Shown piece by piece: positions 41,201 to 53,451 of a DNA stretch of 64,000 bases. Source of the stretch: Brachycybe producta (taxonomy: Eukaryota; Arthropoda; Diplopoda; Playtdesmida; Andrognathidae); NCBI GenBank assembly GCA_036925085.1, contig JAUPFP010000012.1, positions 4,079,460 through 4,143,459 on the forward strand. Reading direction: 5' to 3'. The notes under the pieces were generated by a model. The model saw only the letters and a list, made by a program, of their open reading frames with translations, was not told the DNA's origin and made no database searches. Position 1 is the stretch's first letter; each line of letters begins with the position of its first letter. The position numbers were made by a program, and so were the translations under genes.

Positions 41201-44200
41201 GAAGAGGGCGAGAGGAGGAGAAAGGGAAAGAGAAACATAATTAGGTTGGGCCCTTAGGCTTTTGGGGGCAATCTATGTTCAGGCGGCATCATGTGGACTT
41301 TGAGGCTCATGAGCTCCAGGCATGTCGGACACTTGAGATATTTCAGGCTCTCAGGACATCGTGGGTTTAAGGGCGTCGAAAATGTAGAAATGTAATGCCC
41401 CAAAACAATGCATTTTCAATTTATAAATGTTGTGCCCAAAACTGTAAAGCTAAAAACCATAGCGCTATATAGGAAATACATTGTTTTGGCTTGACATTGG
41501 AATTCAGTGGCTTTTTATTGTGATAAGATTAAATTACTTTGATGTTGACAGAAACCTCGGATTTACTAAAGCGTCAAGTGAACACTGCAAATCAAAATAT
41601 ACTTGTACAGTACGTTTTTTTCAATTATCTCGGAAGGTAGTACTTGTAATTTTTTTATTTTTTGGAATAATTCCTTGTTGCTACAAATATTAGCACCATT
41701 ATTAGTTTTTTATTGCATTTTTGGATATGTTCCTGTGTTAGCATTTAATTGAAATGCTAAATAGTCTTACATTAATTGTGTTGAAATTGCATTTATGGCG
41801 TATAGAAGAAAATGAAGAGTCATATTTTGATTCGCTCTATCATGTAGATAAAAGCAGCCTAAAGTTGACAGGGTCACTGATTGGTACTTTTTAAACTCAG
41901 GAGGGCCTATAAACTAGTTACATAAAAACGCCACGTGAAACACTTGAAACAAGTTTGTGTTGAAATAAAAATGTGTTATATTTGTGTGCATTTCGTAAGT
42001 TTCAACAATTGGGGACATGGGTTTATGTGTTACTGTTACAACATTTAATTAACAGGTCTGGTATTCTAACATATGTTTTTATTTGCATTCTATTTAAAGC
42101 ATACTTGCTTAGTTTACAATACAGTACATGCTAATAGCTCAAAATAAGTAGGCCTAATACAAATAATTGCCTGCTAACATGAGTATAGGCCTAAACATGT
42201 ACTGAAGTTACATAACCAAGCGTAAAGTTAACTGCAAACAAGCTAGAAGTGGTAATTTTATTCCATGATTCTGTTTCACTTCCTGTTAAACAGTTCTGCA
42301 GTTTATGAAAATTTCACTCATTCAAGTCAAGAATGGAGTGCTCTCCATATATCCGCCATGTTGTTTGTAGGCTAAATGTGTTAGAACACTGGAAATGACG
42401 TGTTTAACCATTCAATAATGTAACCATGGGTAATGTAACCACATTTGTTAACACACGAAAAGAAACTGTGGTTAACTTTTTAACTGAACAGTTAGTTTTT
42501 GTAGTGAGTAGGAGGTATAAAAACTCGTTTCAGTTATTAATGTTGACTGCTATTAAAATGATACCCACTATTTTAATTATAATTGCACACAAATGTGGTT
42601 ATTTTAACCACAGTTAAATTTGTCAACACTGAAGTTATTTCGGCTGTTTTTATACCATGTTATACAACCACATTATTGAATAGTCACTATCTGTTTTAAA
42701 GTTGTTTAGCCTAAAAACAACATGGTGGCTACTCAGTGCATTCCATTTTTCAATGAAAGTTGAGTGAAAACATAACAGACTGTAGCATCATCCAACAGGA
42801 TATGACACAACATCATTTAACCACAGATAAGTTTTAACACACACCAAAGCAAAATTTCTAGCTTCATTGCAGTTAACTATTACCATGATTATGGAACTGC
42901 AAGTATAATATTGTTTCCAAAAATGTTACTTTTGTAAAAATTTAAGTTATACTGTAGTTTAATGTGTCCTATACTATTTAGAAGAAAAAAAAATGTTATG
43001 TTTGTTATTTTACGAGCTATTGAATGAAATAAGCAACTCGTTCCTTTTCTTTACAACAGCTAATTTTTGATGCTGTAAACAAAAATCTTGAGTGCCCCTC
43101 CCTCCCCCCTTTCCGGAAAATGTTTTTGTAGTATCAAGAACCTGCTTAGACGCTAGAATGTAACGGTTTTTTTTTTATTTTACTCAAAATGCATTTTTTG
43201 GTCTGATCACCGTACTAATTAATATTAAATTATTACATATTAGTCAGAATACTTTAACATAGAAATTTAAAAATAATTAAATTTGAAGACCAGCGCTGGC
43301 AGCATATTGTTCCCATTGCTCAACATGCTGTAGCTACGCCACTGTAATCCGGCATGTGATGTTTTTGACTTTAATTTAATACGAAATCAGTGATCACCCG
43401 CCGCCTTTTGAAAGTTAATTAAGTCATGCTTGCATGTGTGACTCAGCATAATATGAAAAAGAAACCCATTCACTGGGTACGGCATGTTTCAGAAACAAAA
43501 CTTTTTTTTTCTAAATTTGTAACACTAGTCATTACATATACAAGTGTATATTAAATATTTGAACCTGAACAGTGTATGTCCTGCCTCCAACACGCTCTCT
43601 TGCTTCCAGTACAATAACATTCCATCCAGATTCAGTCAATAACTTAGCAGCTGTTAAACCTATTTTATAGTGAATATAGATATAACACTTGTTATTATTG
43701 AAAATTATTTAAAGTGCTAGTCAATTTTTAAGCACAGCCTTCTGTACACATATAGACACAACGTTTAAAAGCCAATTTCATTGGAGCAAATGTTTCATTA
43801 ATTATTAATCGAATTTAAGGCCAGTCTACACAGGTGCAACAAATGGAGACAGTTTAACGTTCAATATGTTTTTTTTACAACAAAGTTTCCAATAGTTTTG
43901 ACGGCATGTTTTCGAATATGTCCCCACTTGTTGCATGTTTCCGTTTTCAGCGGTAACTTGCGGCGACATGTGTTCTCTAGTGTGGACAGTCTCCAATAGT
44001 ATTGGCTGTTTCATTTAGATATTTTAGCCTTTTGACAGATCAAGAAATATTTATGGAGACATCTGGCGACATAGGTCAACTTAAGTGTTTCCACTTGTTA
44101 CATTATAATGCTTTTTTTAATGAAGTAACTTTTTCTTACCACTGATTCCGGCCCCCACAATGATGACGTCGGTCTGAAATTGGTTTTCAGTACTTTTTGG

Positions 44201-44221
44201 ATTCTTGTTAAATGGTGCCAT
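32703..44221 (-). CDS. Monoamine-oxidase-like flavin amine oxidase, 13 exons
   Basis: FAD-dependent oxidative deamination of amines, by homology to MAO-A/B. Exons on the - strand: 44221-44140, 43659-43565, 40355-40218, 39480-39370, 37641-37550, 36337-36132, 36040-35952, 35101-34942, 34864-34768, 34690-34579, 33752-33655, 33552-33441, 32870-32703; phases join to 519 residues. The Rossmann motif [10 protein letters not shown] (19-28) and EARERVGGR (46-54) bind FAD. Substrate-domain blocks match [27 protein letters not shown]. Lys311 in [13 protein letters not shown], Cys412 in [10 protein letters not shown] (the covalent-FAD cysteine in MAO) and Tyr413/Tyr450 (aromatic cage, SGYMNGA) are all conserved, so it is probably active. 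It lacks the C-terminal membrane helix that fixes MAO in the mitochondrial outer membrane and ends PSELRHHL. No signal peptide is seen. The start ATG precedes the FAD motif by 22 codons. A second copy begins past 61984. Introns carry several transposons. Confidence 0.93.
35175..35397. mobile_element. MITE in amine oxidase intron 7
   Basis: TGGCACAACTAAAAAA at the left and its complement TTAGTTGTGCCA at the right enclose inverted TTTTTGGGAAAACGAGTTTA arms. A partial relative with the same left end lies at about 36568-36730 in the neighbouring intron. Confidence 0.75.
36568..36735. mobile_element. Partial copy of the GGCACAACTAA MITE
   Basis: Shares GGCACAACTAAAAAA, GGGAAAATGAGTTTAAAGT and AAGCTCAGCAAAGTAAGCCA with the element at 35175-35397, but only one terminus is present. 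Confidence 0.6.
37698..38644. mobile_element. Fold-back element, split by a hAT-like MITE
   Basis: Arms at 37698-37815 and (38090-38141 plus 38579-38644) are inverted copies, with ends TTAATAGTTGGTTCTTCTA. A smaller hairpin around TTTCATTCAACATGTAAAAA lies in the centre (37870-37920). The right arm is interrupted by 38142-38578 and the left arm is not. Confidence 0.75.
38142..38578. mobile_element. hAT-like MITE with 8-bp TTTTTAGT duplication
   Basis: 437 bases beginning AAGGATGGGCCATTCGAATC and ending GGATTTGCCCCATCTCTAG, flanked on both sides by TTTTTAGT (38134-38141 and 38579-38586). A relative sits at 12950-13292. The interior repeats TCGAATCC and GATTCGAGA in inverted arrangement. No coding capacity. 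Confidence 0.8.
39565..40166. mobile_element. TIR element in amine oxidase intron 3
   Basis: TTAGAGCCTTGGCACACAAG at the left is mirrored by GTGTGCCAACGGCCTAAGG at the right. A smaller MITE (39731-39881) is nested inside. Another GTGTGCCAAAGG near 40045 suggests internal rearrangement. Confidence 0.6.
39731..39881. mobile_element. Nested MITE with GGCCTTATTTCCACTG ends
   Basis: AAGGCCTTATTTCCACTGGG at the left and the complement of TTAGGCCTTGTTTCCACTGA at the right enclose inverted GGCGAAAAATTTGC arms. It resembles the palindromic MITE at 8870-9062. Confidence 0.7.
40857..41080. repeat. Fold-back element in amine oxidase intron 2
   Basis: TACCAAAGATGTGTGA, GGTCAATGATAAAAAATTGA and TTATCAACTATAC on the left have inverted partners on the right (to about 41080); the loop is GTTTTTTAAATAGTGATAAC. 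No coding potential. Confidence 0.75.
41119..41198. repeat. (GA)n microsatellite
   Basis: An uninterrupted dinucleotide run of about 80 bases in an amine oxidase intron. Confidence 0.97.
42228..42905. repeat. ~680-bp imperfect fold-back in amine oxidase intron 2
   Basis: Inverted partners in register include AGTTAACTGCAAAC/TGCAGTTAACT, AAGCTAGAA/TTCTAGCTT, CATGTTGTTTGTAGGCTAAA with its complement near 42710, and TTCAATAATGTAACC with GGTTGTA...ACATTATTGAA. Arms have drifted, so the element is old. No frame encodes a recognisable protein. Confidence 0.65.
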
Positions 44222-45886
44222 GTTATTGTTTTTCTTTCTTTTGTAATTAACAGATAATTTGTCAATGATCAGATAGTTTATACCTTTCTTGAAGTTTCAA
44301 ATTAAAAGCAAAAAGTGATTGATTTTTTTTTTACTAAAAAAAAGTATCAATTGTAGTTTAATTACAAACTCTTATGGTAAAAAAGTATTGAATTCTGGAC
44401 TTTTGGTCCTAGGGACAGCTTATTTATACTTAAATGGCATTCAAAAATGTTTATAAATTGTGGGTGGAGCTTAGTTGGCCACCTCCCTCTGAGAACTCAA
44501 CAGCTGAAACATTAAAATTTTTATAATGTGTCGTAATTGATACTAGAAAGAAAATAGTCATTTTATATATATTTTTTTTTCAAGTTAAGAAAATTAACGT
44601 TTGTGGATAGCAACGAAAATCTTTATTTAAAAGTTATACCAAAGGGGTAGAAAATATCGCATAACAAATTACAGTATATAGTGGTCATTTTGAAAAATCA
44701 TATGAATGGCATTTTTAAAGGTTTTTTTCTTTCTCTAGTCTAGGCTTAACAGATCAATATAAATGTGTCATATTGCGTTTACAGGGTGTGGAAGTTATTA
44801 AATCTGTTTTATATTATATTTTTCATTATTACAGAGTGTCCCATAAAACTTAAGCCTTGAACGTCATAAATCCTGACAGCTGGGCTATGTCAAGGTTTAT
44901 CTTACAAATTTCAAAAATAAAAGTCAGGTAACAACTTTGTTACACGTGCCTAACCTGTGTTTACCCCCTCCTGACTCAGAACTTGGTACAGGTGTTGTTG
45001 GGTTTTTAATGGCGTGGCATAGTACAAAATATGTACATAAGTAAATTTTTATCAATTTTTTTTTCATAAAGGTATTTATGCAATTTATTTCAGTATCTTG
45101 TTGAAGAAACTTATTCTGCGTTTTAGATTTATTGGATTTTATCTGTACTATGTAGATCTCTATACTCCAGTTTCAATTTTCAAGATTCGGAAAACTCCGT
45201 TAGACTTTGAATCCATTTTTTTTTAAATAAAAATATATAATTTTTAATTATTTGATCGCTCTTTGTACCATTTTATATTTTTAACCTTTATTATTTACAA
45301 TATTTCTATGTATTTTGTAATTGCAGAGGTTGTGATTACATTAATTTATATAAGATCAATTAATTAACAACCAGAAGTTTTTTTTCTGTTAATTTTTAGT
45401 ACATTGCCTGGTTTGTCAACAAGCTGTTGAAATATAGGTACAAATCATGAGCAAATCATGTGTAAACAATGTGACAAAAGTCTCTTCTTACAGATCGCAT
45501 TTCCATAGACCTTAGAGGGTTTAATGTATACAAGGTGTGCCAGGAACAAGTAATAATATTTATGATTTTATTGGTAATATAACTAGTCATCAAGGGTACA
45601 ATGAAGTGTTTTTCTAAATTTTTTAAAAAATACTCCGCAAACAGCCATGAAGTGGCAAGTGCAGCATGTAAGAAGCATTGGTGAAGCTGATAAGGTTTTG
45701 TTTGGAATCTGTTATGTGATTTCATAATTGAGAAATAGTTTTTTTGTGACTAGCACTGGTATTGTTTATTTTAAGAGCCTATATGTGTGACGCCATTTTG
45801 AATATTAGCAGATGACAATTATAGTTCCACTTTTCGCCGTTTAGTGGCGCCCCACAGCTAAGCCATTGAAACCAATGAGAAAGAGA
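44222..45886. other. 5' flank of amine oxidase and AT-rich spacer
   Basis: No gene is recognised. The first few hundred bases presumably contain the amine oxidase promoter, but no core element stands out. CAGAGTGTCCCATAAAACTT at about 44835 resembles a transposon terminus, but I could not find its partner. Confidence 0.4.
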
Positions 45887-46273
45887 AATTCCTATTTTAA
45901 AAATACATGGTTCAGGCAAATGTTTTGTTTTCTGCAACGAAAATTGTTAGTTTCAAAATTCAAATTGCAATATGTACATAACAATATTGCTCATCTAGTG
46001 ATACGTTGGTACAAATTTATAATTAGTTTTTCTATTTTTAATTTCGCTTAAAATCTCGTATTTTTAGCCCATGTTAAATTCCTATTTAAAAATACATGGT
46101 TCACACAAATGTTTTGTTTTCTGCAACAAAAATTGTGATTTTCAAAATTCAAATTGCAATATGTACATAACAATATTGCTCATCTAGTGATACGTTGGTA
46201 CAAGTTTATAATTAGTTTTTCTGTTTTTAATTTCATTTTAAAATCTCGTATTTTTTTTAGCTCATGTTAAATC
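45887..46273. repeat. Two-copy tandem duplication of ~190 bp
   Basis: AATTCCTATTTTAAAAATAC opens both copies (45887 and about 46077) and both contain ATATTGCTCATCTAGTGATA and AAAATCTCGTATTTTT. The copies differ by few substitutions and short indels, so the duplication is fairly recent. Confidence 0.85.
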
Positions 46274-47730
46274 CCATAGGCGACAAACGCTCCTCCGTTT
46301 ATACATTTTATAGGATCTAAATTTCCCACTAACCATAAGTTTCATGATACCCTAAAATTTGACCACTAATTGTATACGACTCAAATTACTCAGCATTGTA
46401 GATCAAAAGTTGCTCTTCCTTTTTTCAGTAGTGCATATTTACCCAAAAAAGAGTCGTTATTAAAATATACCCACTTTTATCCATCGATAAGAGAGAAAAT
46501 GGCGGACAAAAGTGTATCAAAATTGATTTTTTTGCCACATGTTGACGTCACAGCTACAGAAGCGCCTACATGCGAAGATTTTTGTAAGTTTTTTTTCACT
46601 GTAGGCTCTTAATACAACTATGTCACGTCGTCGTGCTATTTGGCCAGTGGTTTGGGGACTACGTTTTGCAATGTCGATTTTAGTTATTGAACAACGTACT
46701 TTTTGTCATAGAACAAAGTCCATATATGAAAAGTTAACGGATTTTTAATTTTTTTACATTATATTAAAGACTTATTTTTAAATTTAAAAGTCGTTTTGGC
46801 AATCTTGGGGTAAATCAAGACTATTTTGACAAGATATTTTTGGAGGTAATGGTATCTTTAAGGGAGGTGGCACATCTTTACAGACAGAGTTGTCTGGGAT
46901 CTGTGCTGGCTCAAACTACTCTTCTACAGAAATAATTTATCTAATTTAAATAGAGAGTTCGGGGGGGGGGGGGCTTCTTTTTTTTTTTTTCTTTTTTTTT
47001 TTTGCACTATTGTGAGATTTTTTTTTTGTTTTTGCCAGTTGGCTAAATTGTGTTTGAATGAAACTAGTGGTATTTCACTAAATACTATCAAGTCTGTTGT
47101 AGTACTATGTTGACAATACTAAACCAACATGGCTTTCATGAAAAGGTAGAACTGTGACGACATAACAGATGCAGTTCCAAAATTGCCTACATGGGCACAA
47201 TGGCTCATCTTAAGTAGCGGTGGATTGAGACATGATTCACTGTGTCACGTACACAGAAAAGCTAGTTTATTATGGTGACACCAGTAAATTTTCTGAAGCA
47301 AAAACTAGAAGGACCCTGGAAAATGTTTCAGAGTTTTCATATAAAAGACAACGCAAGAGATGAGGGTAAAACAAGTCTGATCATGCTGTTTCATAAAGAG
47401 AAGAATGTGAATTTGATGATTGATAATGTTATGGAAAAAGCAGTTATGTCCGTTGATTTTCAAATAGGCAGTTTCATTGTTGCAGATGTCTGCCACCAAA
47501 AGCTGTTAAGCATTATGTTTCAGAAATTATAGAATTGGACAAAGAAGTACACGATGTCCGTGTGATCACTTTGTCATAAGAAATTCACATTTAATATCTA
47601 ACAGTTAAATATAATACCTTCCTCAATCAGGATTATATTGGTATGATGCTGCCAAGACCAAGTGCACATGCATTATACGTGTGCACTGTGCACACATCAG
47701 AGTCTATTGTACCCCATTATATGGGGGATA
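46274..47730. other. Spacer with homopolymer runs and an unassigned open frame
   Basis: A G run followed by T-rich runs sits at about 46960-47000. An 86-codon + strand frame at 47272-47532 and flanking text (GAAACTAGTGGTATTTCACT) look like faint remains of a coding mobile element, but no family can be named. Nothing else is supported. Confidence 0.35.
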
Positions 47731-47733
47731 TAG

Positions 47734-48216
47734 ACACTTGCCCTAATACCAATTACCCTAAAGGGATGATTGCTCTAAAACCATTTGCCCTAATTAGATG
47801 CTTGCCCTAAAACCATTTTTTTCTAAAGGGACATTTGCCCTAAGAATATTTCCCTATAAGGGGAACCTACTTCAAGTAAACTTTGCAGGGCATTATATTT
47901 GGGTAGGGGTGACCACTCTAACAAAGTTGGAGAGATTTTTGCACGAACAGATTCTTATTACTGGTCATTTGTCCCGAGGGCGATTCGACAATGGAACTCG
48001 CTTGCTGGGGATTTTGTGCAGGAAAAACGTATTTTATGGGAGTCATAGTTTTGTTTTGTTTTGGCAATGCATATATTTTGCAGCATTAAAAAATATTGAA
48101 ATTGTTGTTGGGTTTATATCATTAGGGTTTTATATTTTCTGGTTTTGACAATGCATTTTCTATGCTGCACTTGGACTCTTGTCCCTCTGCCATAGGCCTT
48201 TATGGCTGCTTGCAGA

Positions 48217-48248
<32 letters not shown>

Positions 48249-48791
48249 GGGACATTTGCTGAAAAACAACTTTTATTTTTTCGTTTTATACAATTTAGTG
48301 TTTTCGGTGAAGTATGTTATATAGGTTCTGTGCACTGCTGGTGTGCAAATAACTTATATTTAGATTGCTGATTAGGGCAAACATCTTTAATAGGGCAAGT
48401 GGTTTTAGGATAAATTTCTTTTTAGGGCAAATTTTTTTTGGCCAAATGTTTCTTTAGGGCAAATTGTTTTTGGCCAAATGTTCTTTAGAGCAAATGGTTT
48501 TAGGGCAAATGTTTTTTTGGGGCAAATGATTTTAGGGCATATGGTTTTAGGGCAAATGATTTTAGGACATATGGTTTTAGGACAAATGTCCTTTTAGGGC
48601 AAATGATTTTAGGGCATATGGTTTTAGGACAAATGTCCTTTTAGGGCAAATGATTTTAGGGCATATGGTTTTAGGACAAATGTCCTTTTAGGGTAAATGA
48701 TTTTAGAGCAACTGGTTTTAAGGCAAATATTTTTAGGGCAAATGTCTCTAGGGCAGCTGTTTGTAGGGCAAGTGTTTTTTATGAGTGGATC
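47734..48791. repeat. Inverted GCCCTAA-repeat element, diverged copy
   Basis: Left part (47734-47850) has TTGCCCTAA and CCCTAAAGGGA in the + orientation; right part (48373-48780) has TTTTAGGGCAAATG in the reverse orientation. Unrelated sequence with a poly(A) run (about 48222-48248) lies between. Ends ACACTTGCCCTAATACC and GGGCAAGTGTTTTT mirror each other. It is the same architecture as the larger blocks at 55776-57369 and 58445-60530. Confidence 0.7.
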
Positions 48792-49588
48792 AATTACCTA
48801 TCTGAATCTTTTACAGCATACAGAAATATTTTTTTAGTTTTAGATTGTGGCCAGTGCCATAACTTCATAAATATACAAGAAAATTTAATGTCTAAATGAT
48901 TTTTTTGATCTCTTATTATATTTGATTTAATATATGATTAATAATCTGGAAATATTTTGATTGTGGTGATGCTTTTTATAGACCACAGTTCAACACATTT
49001 CACCATAAAGTAATTTATAGCAAATAAACATTATCCAAAGCGCCTGGACCTTGAAATAATCTATAAATTGACATAACAAAATTATTTATTTACGAACTGT
49101 AATCGAAAATGTCATTTGAAGTATTTCAGAGCATTAATTTGATCTCATTTATTCACTATACTGTGCTGCAAAAATAACCCGTCTACAAAATTGGACAGAC
49201 CTTCACCTATAATTATATTTATTTAAATAAGTAAACATCATAGACATATTTAATATTATTTATTTTGTCACAGAAATCTACATTGCCACAACATCTTTCG
49301 ATATCATTGATATTTATCGGTGCTTGTTAACGTGCATGCTGTATAGCACACCAAAATACGCTCATACATGTATGTAACGTCAAACTCCTAGGGATTTTTC
49401 CTTTTAACAAAAAATTTGGCTGATCGAATTAAAATTACACGCTCGTATCAATTCAATTTAAATTAATTTGACATTTCTATTTTGGGTTTAATTAAGTCAG
49501 TCTCGAAGTTCGCTTGAAATGTGATAAAATTAATATTGAATAGACATTATAGACTTATATGTGATAAAACATGCATATACGTGCATAA
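48792..49588. other. AT-rich spacer
   Basis: About 800 bases with no gene, repeat or motif that I recognise. Confidence 0.4.
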
Positions 49589-50007
49589 GGGTTGGTTTAT
49601 ACTTCCTTGCTAAGCGGCAAAGCAGCCTGCGAAGCTTCAAAAATGACGTCAGAGCTTCAGGTTTTTGCCTTCGCCAGAGCATGAAGCTAGCTTTGAAATT
49701 GTTCAACTTTTCAAAGCTTAGCAACTCAAAGCACCAATCAGGAAACGGATAGACAAAAGGGGTGAATAAGTCACACCTTTTTTCTTCCAGAAGGGGAAGG
49801 GTTCTATTGTTTTGTGTATCTGTTTTATAGGATATAAAGGTCATAAAATAGGGTAAACTTTGCAAGGCCACATGTATGTGTGAACAAGCTAAGCTTTGGG
49901 GAGCTAATTTTACAGAACTTGAAGTTCTGTAAAATTAGCTCCCCAAAGCTTATAGCAAGCTTTGAAAGCTTGCAAATCTTAGCAAAGTTTGGAGTATAAA
50001 CCTACCC
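49589..50007. mobile_element. MITE, sister of 30753-31128, TAA target duplication
   Basis: Ends GGGTTGGTTTATACTTCC and GGAGTATAAACCTACCC with TAA on both flanks (49586-49588 and 50008-50010). The inverted GGGGAGCTAATTTTACAGAA pair near 49900-49945 forms an extra hairpin. Open frames inside are shared with the sister copy and are not thought to be genes. Confidence 0.8.
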
Positions 50008-50429
50008 TAACATAACACTCAAAGCTTACTAACATTTTACTATTATGTAATAATCCTAAAATTCGTGAGTGTATGAATAGCCCATGTGGTAGCGTATTCT
50101 GACTACCAGCTTTGAGATGGGTAGTTTAAATCCAGCTGGTGTCCATTCACTGGTTATTTAATAAAAATAAAAAAACTAGCAGTGGGGGCCCCCCTATTAG
50201 GGCAGTTTATTATTAATAATTTCAATTTAAAAGCCTTGCTAGAGTTCAATGAAAAGAACTTTGAAATAATGTTGCCAGAAACATATTAAATTCAATGAAA
50301 TGGATCTCAGAAAATAATTTGCAGCCTATAGCATAGCGAAAACTCTGAAAAGCAGTGAAAACAAAAGCAATTGTGTAAATTTCTATGTTGCTGTCTGTAC
50401 ATGGTCACCGTGATCGTTTCAATGTTGCA

Positions 50430-51011
50430 TTTCCTTAGATTTGCGTGGTAACCACATGAAGAAGATTGGAGCGATGCTAATATTCATAGATAGGTGATGG
50501 ATCGCTGGCAGCTTTCTGAGAAGGGGTTAAATCTCTCCGAAAGATGGTAAAACATCCACTTCTGATCATCGACGTTACTCTGAAGGGGTTTGTTAGCCCT
50601 CTCTTGCCCTATGGTGTGTCCGACTGTCCTAAGGAGGTCAGTTTCCAGACAAATAGAAAACGTGGTTTCTGATTGTAAACACTTTATTCATTCTTGTATT
50701 AGAAACTTAAAAGATGCACAAGGACGAATTGTTACTTTATAGAAATAGGTTCGTCCACGAACCCATTGTTGTAATACGGAATATGATAAACATATGACTA
50801 AGCGGGAGAAATGGATGACGAACAAATAGAAACGCGGTTCTTTTATACACTTGGACCCGTGTACACCTACGAGGTGTAACCAGGTCCAAGTGACCGCGAT
50901 CCGAGAGATCTTTCTACGCGATCAAGCCCAAATGCAGATGGGAGTGACAGTGAGGAGTCGTGCACCCCCAGGCTAGCATTCTGGAGGAATTACGAACTAC
51001 TGGGTGTTACA
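50430..51011 (-). mobile_element. LTR-like repeat, copy 4, diverged
   Basis: TGTAACACCCAGTAGTTCG at 51011 on the - strand, the GGACCTGGTTACACC hairpin (about 50862-50896) and a TATAAAAGAACC motif identify the family. The far end has drifted (CGTGGTAACCACATGAAG), so the left boundary is approximate. Confidence 0.6.
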
Positions 51012-52359
51012 CATATATAATATGGAGAAAAAAAACATTTAGAGACCATAACCCCCCAAGATTTTTTTGTTGAAATATCGTCAAGACTTACACAACGATT
51101 GCTAAAATATTTTTTAAAATTAAAAAAGACATTAAAATTATAAAAAAAAAACTTAAAAACGAAGTGACTTTTCTTAGTCACCAAACGACGCCATTTTAAA
51201 TTTCCAAAAACTAACGTCTCCCCCTCCCCTCAATTTAGTGGCAATTGTCCTTTCACGTTTCTATAATTCCTTAATCAAATACATGTATTTTCTAGTCATA
51301 TTAAACTTAATACAACTTTCGCATCAACCTGAGAGCCACTTAGCCAAGTGGGATAATTCCAATATTAAATCCATAGTACTTTGAAATGAATAGGAAATAC
51401 ATGCATTTGAATAGGGATATTAGGGAATTAAAAGTAATGTGAGGTGACAACACAGGCAAAAGGCTTAAATATCGATATATCGATATTTTTCTAGTAGAGG
51501 AGTATACTTTGTATTGCTTTAGTTCCGATTCATGTTGTTTGGTGGCGCATCTATCTGAAATTACAAGTTTCTACAAAATACCGATTCATTTTGAAGTTTT
51601 TTTTTTAAAATTAAGAAGGTACTTAAAAAAATAAACATCATTTTTGCAATCAAGAGGTAAATCTCTTCATAATTTAACATAGAAATTTTAGAGGTAATGG
51701 TTTCTAGGTTATATAATGAAAAGTTTTTCATCTTGTAAATTATTGAAGTATCAATTAACAATTGCTTTCACCAGGAACACAGTATCATTTATCATCGAAA
51801 TGTGTTTTAAAGACACTACAGCATGTGAAGTTCAAGTTACGATCTATTAAGGTGTCAGCGATCATAAAATAATGCGGTCCGAATGACTTGCTTTTTTTTT
51901 TAGAAAAATACAGAAAATGAGTTCGTTTGGACGGAGAGTAGCTCTAAAAGTGCAGTGTTGGCACAGAGCCATTGCTTGGAGATATACCTGCCTCATCCTG
52001 GGAAGTGGCTTGTGATGTCATAACGATTGACAAAAAAATTATGATTGTGTTATTTAGTCTGATAAAAAAAAGACATCAACATTTTTCAGCAGTTTAAACA
52101 AAATGATTATTGAATTCTTTTGTTGTTGCCTCTCTTATCAGACAAAATGACACAATCCTTAGGTGTAACTTCCACTACTGATAATTGACGTTAAAAAATG
52201 TTTGTGTTAAAACTGATTTAAATTTAAATCCATTCTTTGCCATGTGGATTTTTTTGCGCTCTATTCCGCTTCAATTGCATATGCGTTTTTCGATTTAACT
52301 GCTCGTTTATGTGACACCCTGTAGAAACAGAAGGTGAAACACTCAAGTCAAAAATTTAG
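51012..52359. other. AT-rich spacer
   Basis: About 1.3 kb with no gene recognised. The only clear structure is the short palindrome ATATCGATATATCGATAT at about 51468-51490. Confidence 0.4.
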
Positions 52360-53330
52360 TCTTGACAGTATGGCACCCCTTGGTGCACAGATGTTCGGAC
52401 TTGGGTGGCCCGAATTCTAGAGAATTCGTGGAACCAAGTCCGACCGTGAGAAAATTGGAAATAAGTCCCAAAAATATTTCTTCTTATGATTTAGTATCCC
52501 CGGCCCAGGGCAATGATTGGCCCAGTTGGTCAATCATTAAGCCCTGAGGTGACAGTTGCCACTCCCAGGAGACCGGACAAGTGAGCCTGAGACGTGAGTG
52601 TGAGGACAGTCAGAATCTAGAGTTTAACCGGATAAGTTCTGGACTAGACAGTCAGAGTTTAGACACTGAGTAGAACAGTCAGTCTTGAGAGTTCAAAGAG
52701 TGAACTTGTAACAGAGTTTTAGAGTTAAAACAAGTAAGTCTTGTTCTAGACAGATAGTTCTAGAGAATTAAGTCTGACTTAGAGTACAACAGTAATGTAA
52801 AGAGTGTTATCAATAATGTAAGAACAAAGAGCTAGTAAAGAGACATTATAATACATAAACCTGTGTCAGTGTTGTGTATTTGAACTATATTGGGTTTCTA
52901 TACTCCTAAAATAGAGGAGTATCCAGCAGAAGGCACTCAGACACAGCCTGAGTCCGTCTGCCTGGAGCCTCCAGCAATCCAATGAAAAGGACATAGTTAC
53001 TTCGTCATCGTCATGCCCTATATCTAAGATCCCTAGGAAAGACGGTCTTTTTGTGGGCCGTACCAGGCAAGGCAAGTAAATGTCGCGCCCGGTGAACCCA
53101 ACCCCCAGAGGTTCAACAACAGTAGAGGCTGGCCCACAGCAGTCGACAACAGAGTCGACCCCGGCCCCACCGATTCATCAGAGGGAGCAACGTCGTCAAC
53201 AACGAAGTTTCTCCTCACGAGTCGGTAACGGCGGAGCCAAAGGTAAAGGAGGGCCAGCCACGTCACATTTAATCTTTCTTTTGTTGCTATCAGTACGTCA
53301 CTGCTAGCCTCCACCTCCAACCTTTGGAGT
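52360..53330 (+). mobile_element. Possible LTR-retroelement remnant
   Basis: A base-composition island with many GTCAGA, TAGACAG and AGAGTT repeats, then a Pro/Arg/Gln-rich frame (about 53080-53307, start MSRPVNPTPRGS). The text TTGGTCAATC...GGTGACAGTTGCCACTCCC at about 52530-52567 has a relative on the - strand at 27770-27830. The layout of a non-coding lead followed by a basic start frame recalls an LTR plus gag start, but no enzyme motif is present. Confidence 0.3.
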
Positions 53331-53451
53331 CATCAAAATAGAATCATCCCAAAAAAAAAATCGTCCAATATGGGGAGCACACCAGGCTTGTATGGCTCAG
53401 GTGCCACGCATGTTAAAATAGGCTAAGACACTTTTGAAAATGCCTTTGAAA

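Noticed and set aside
41023-41238. Ser-Leu repeat frame
   Set aside because: Direct translation of the (GA)n microsatellite.
47272-47532. 86-codon + strand open frame
   Set aside because: No recognisable motif, AT-rich composition and no intron signals. It may be a relic of a mobile element but cannot be called a gene.
53080-53307. Pro/Arg-rich 75-codon frame as a host gene
   Set aside because: Low-complexity, with no splice support; more likely part of the possible retroelement remnant.
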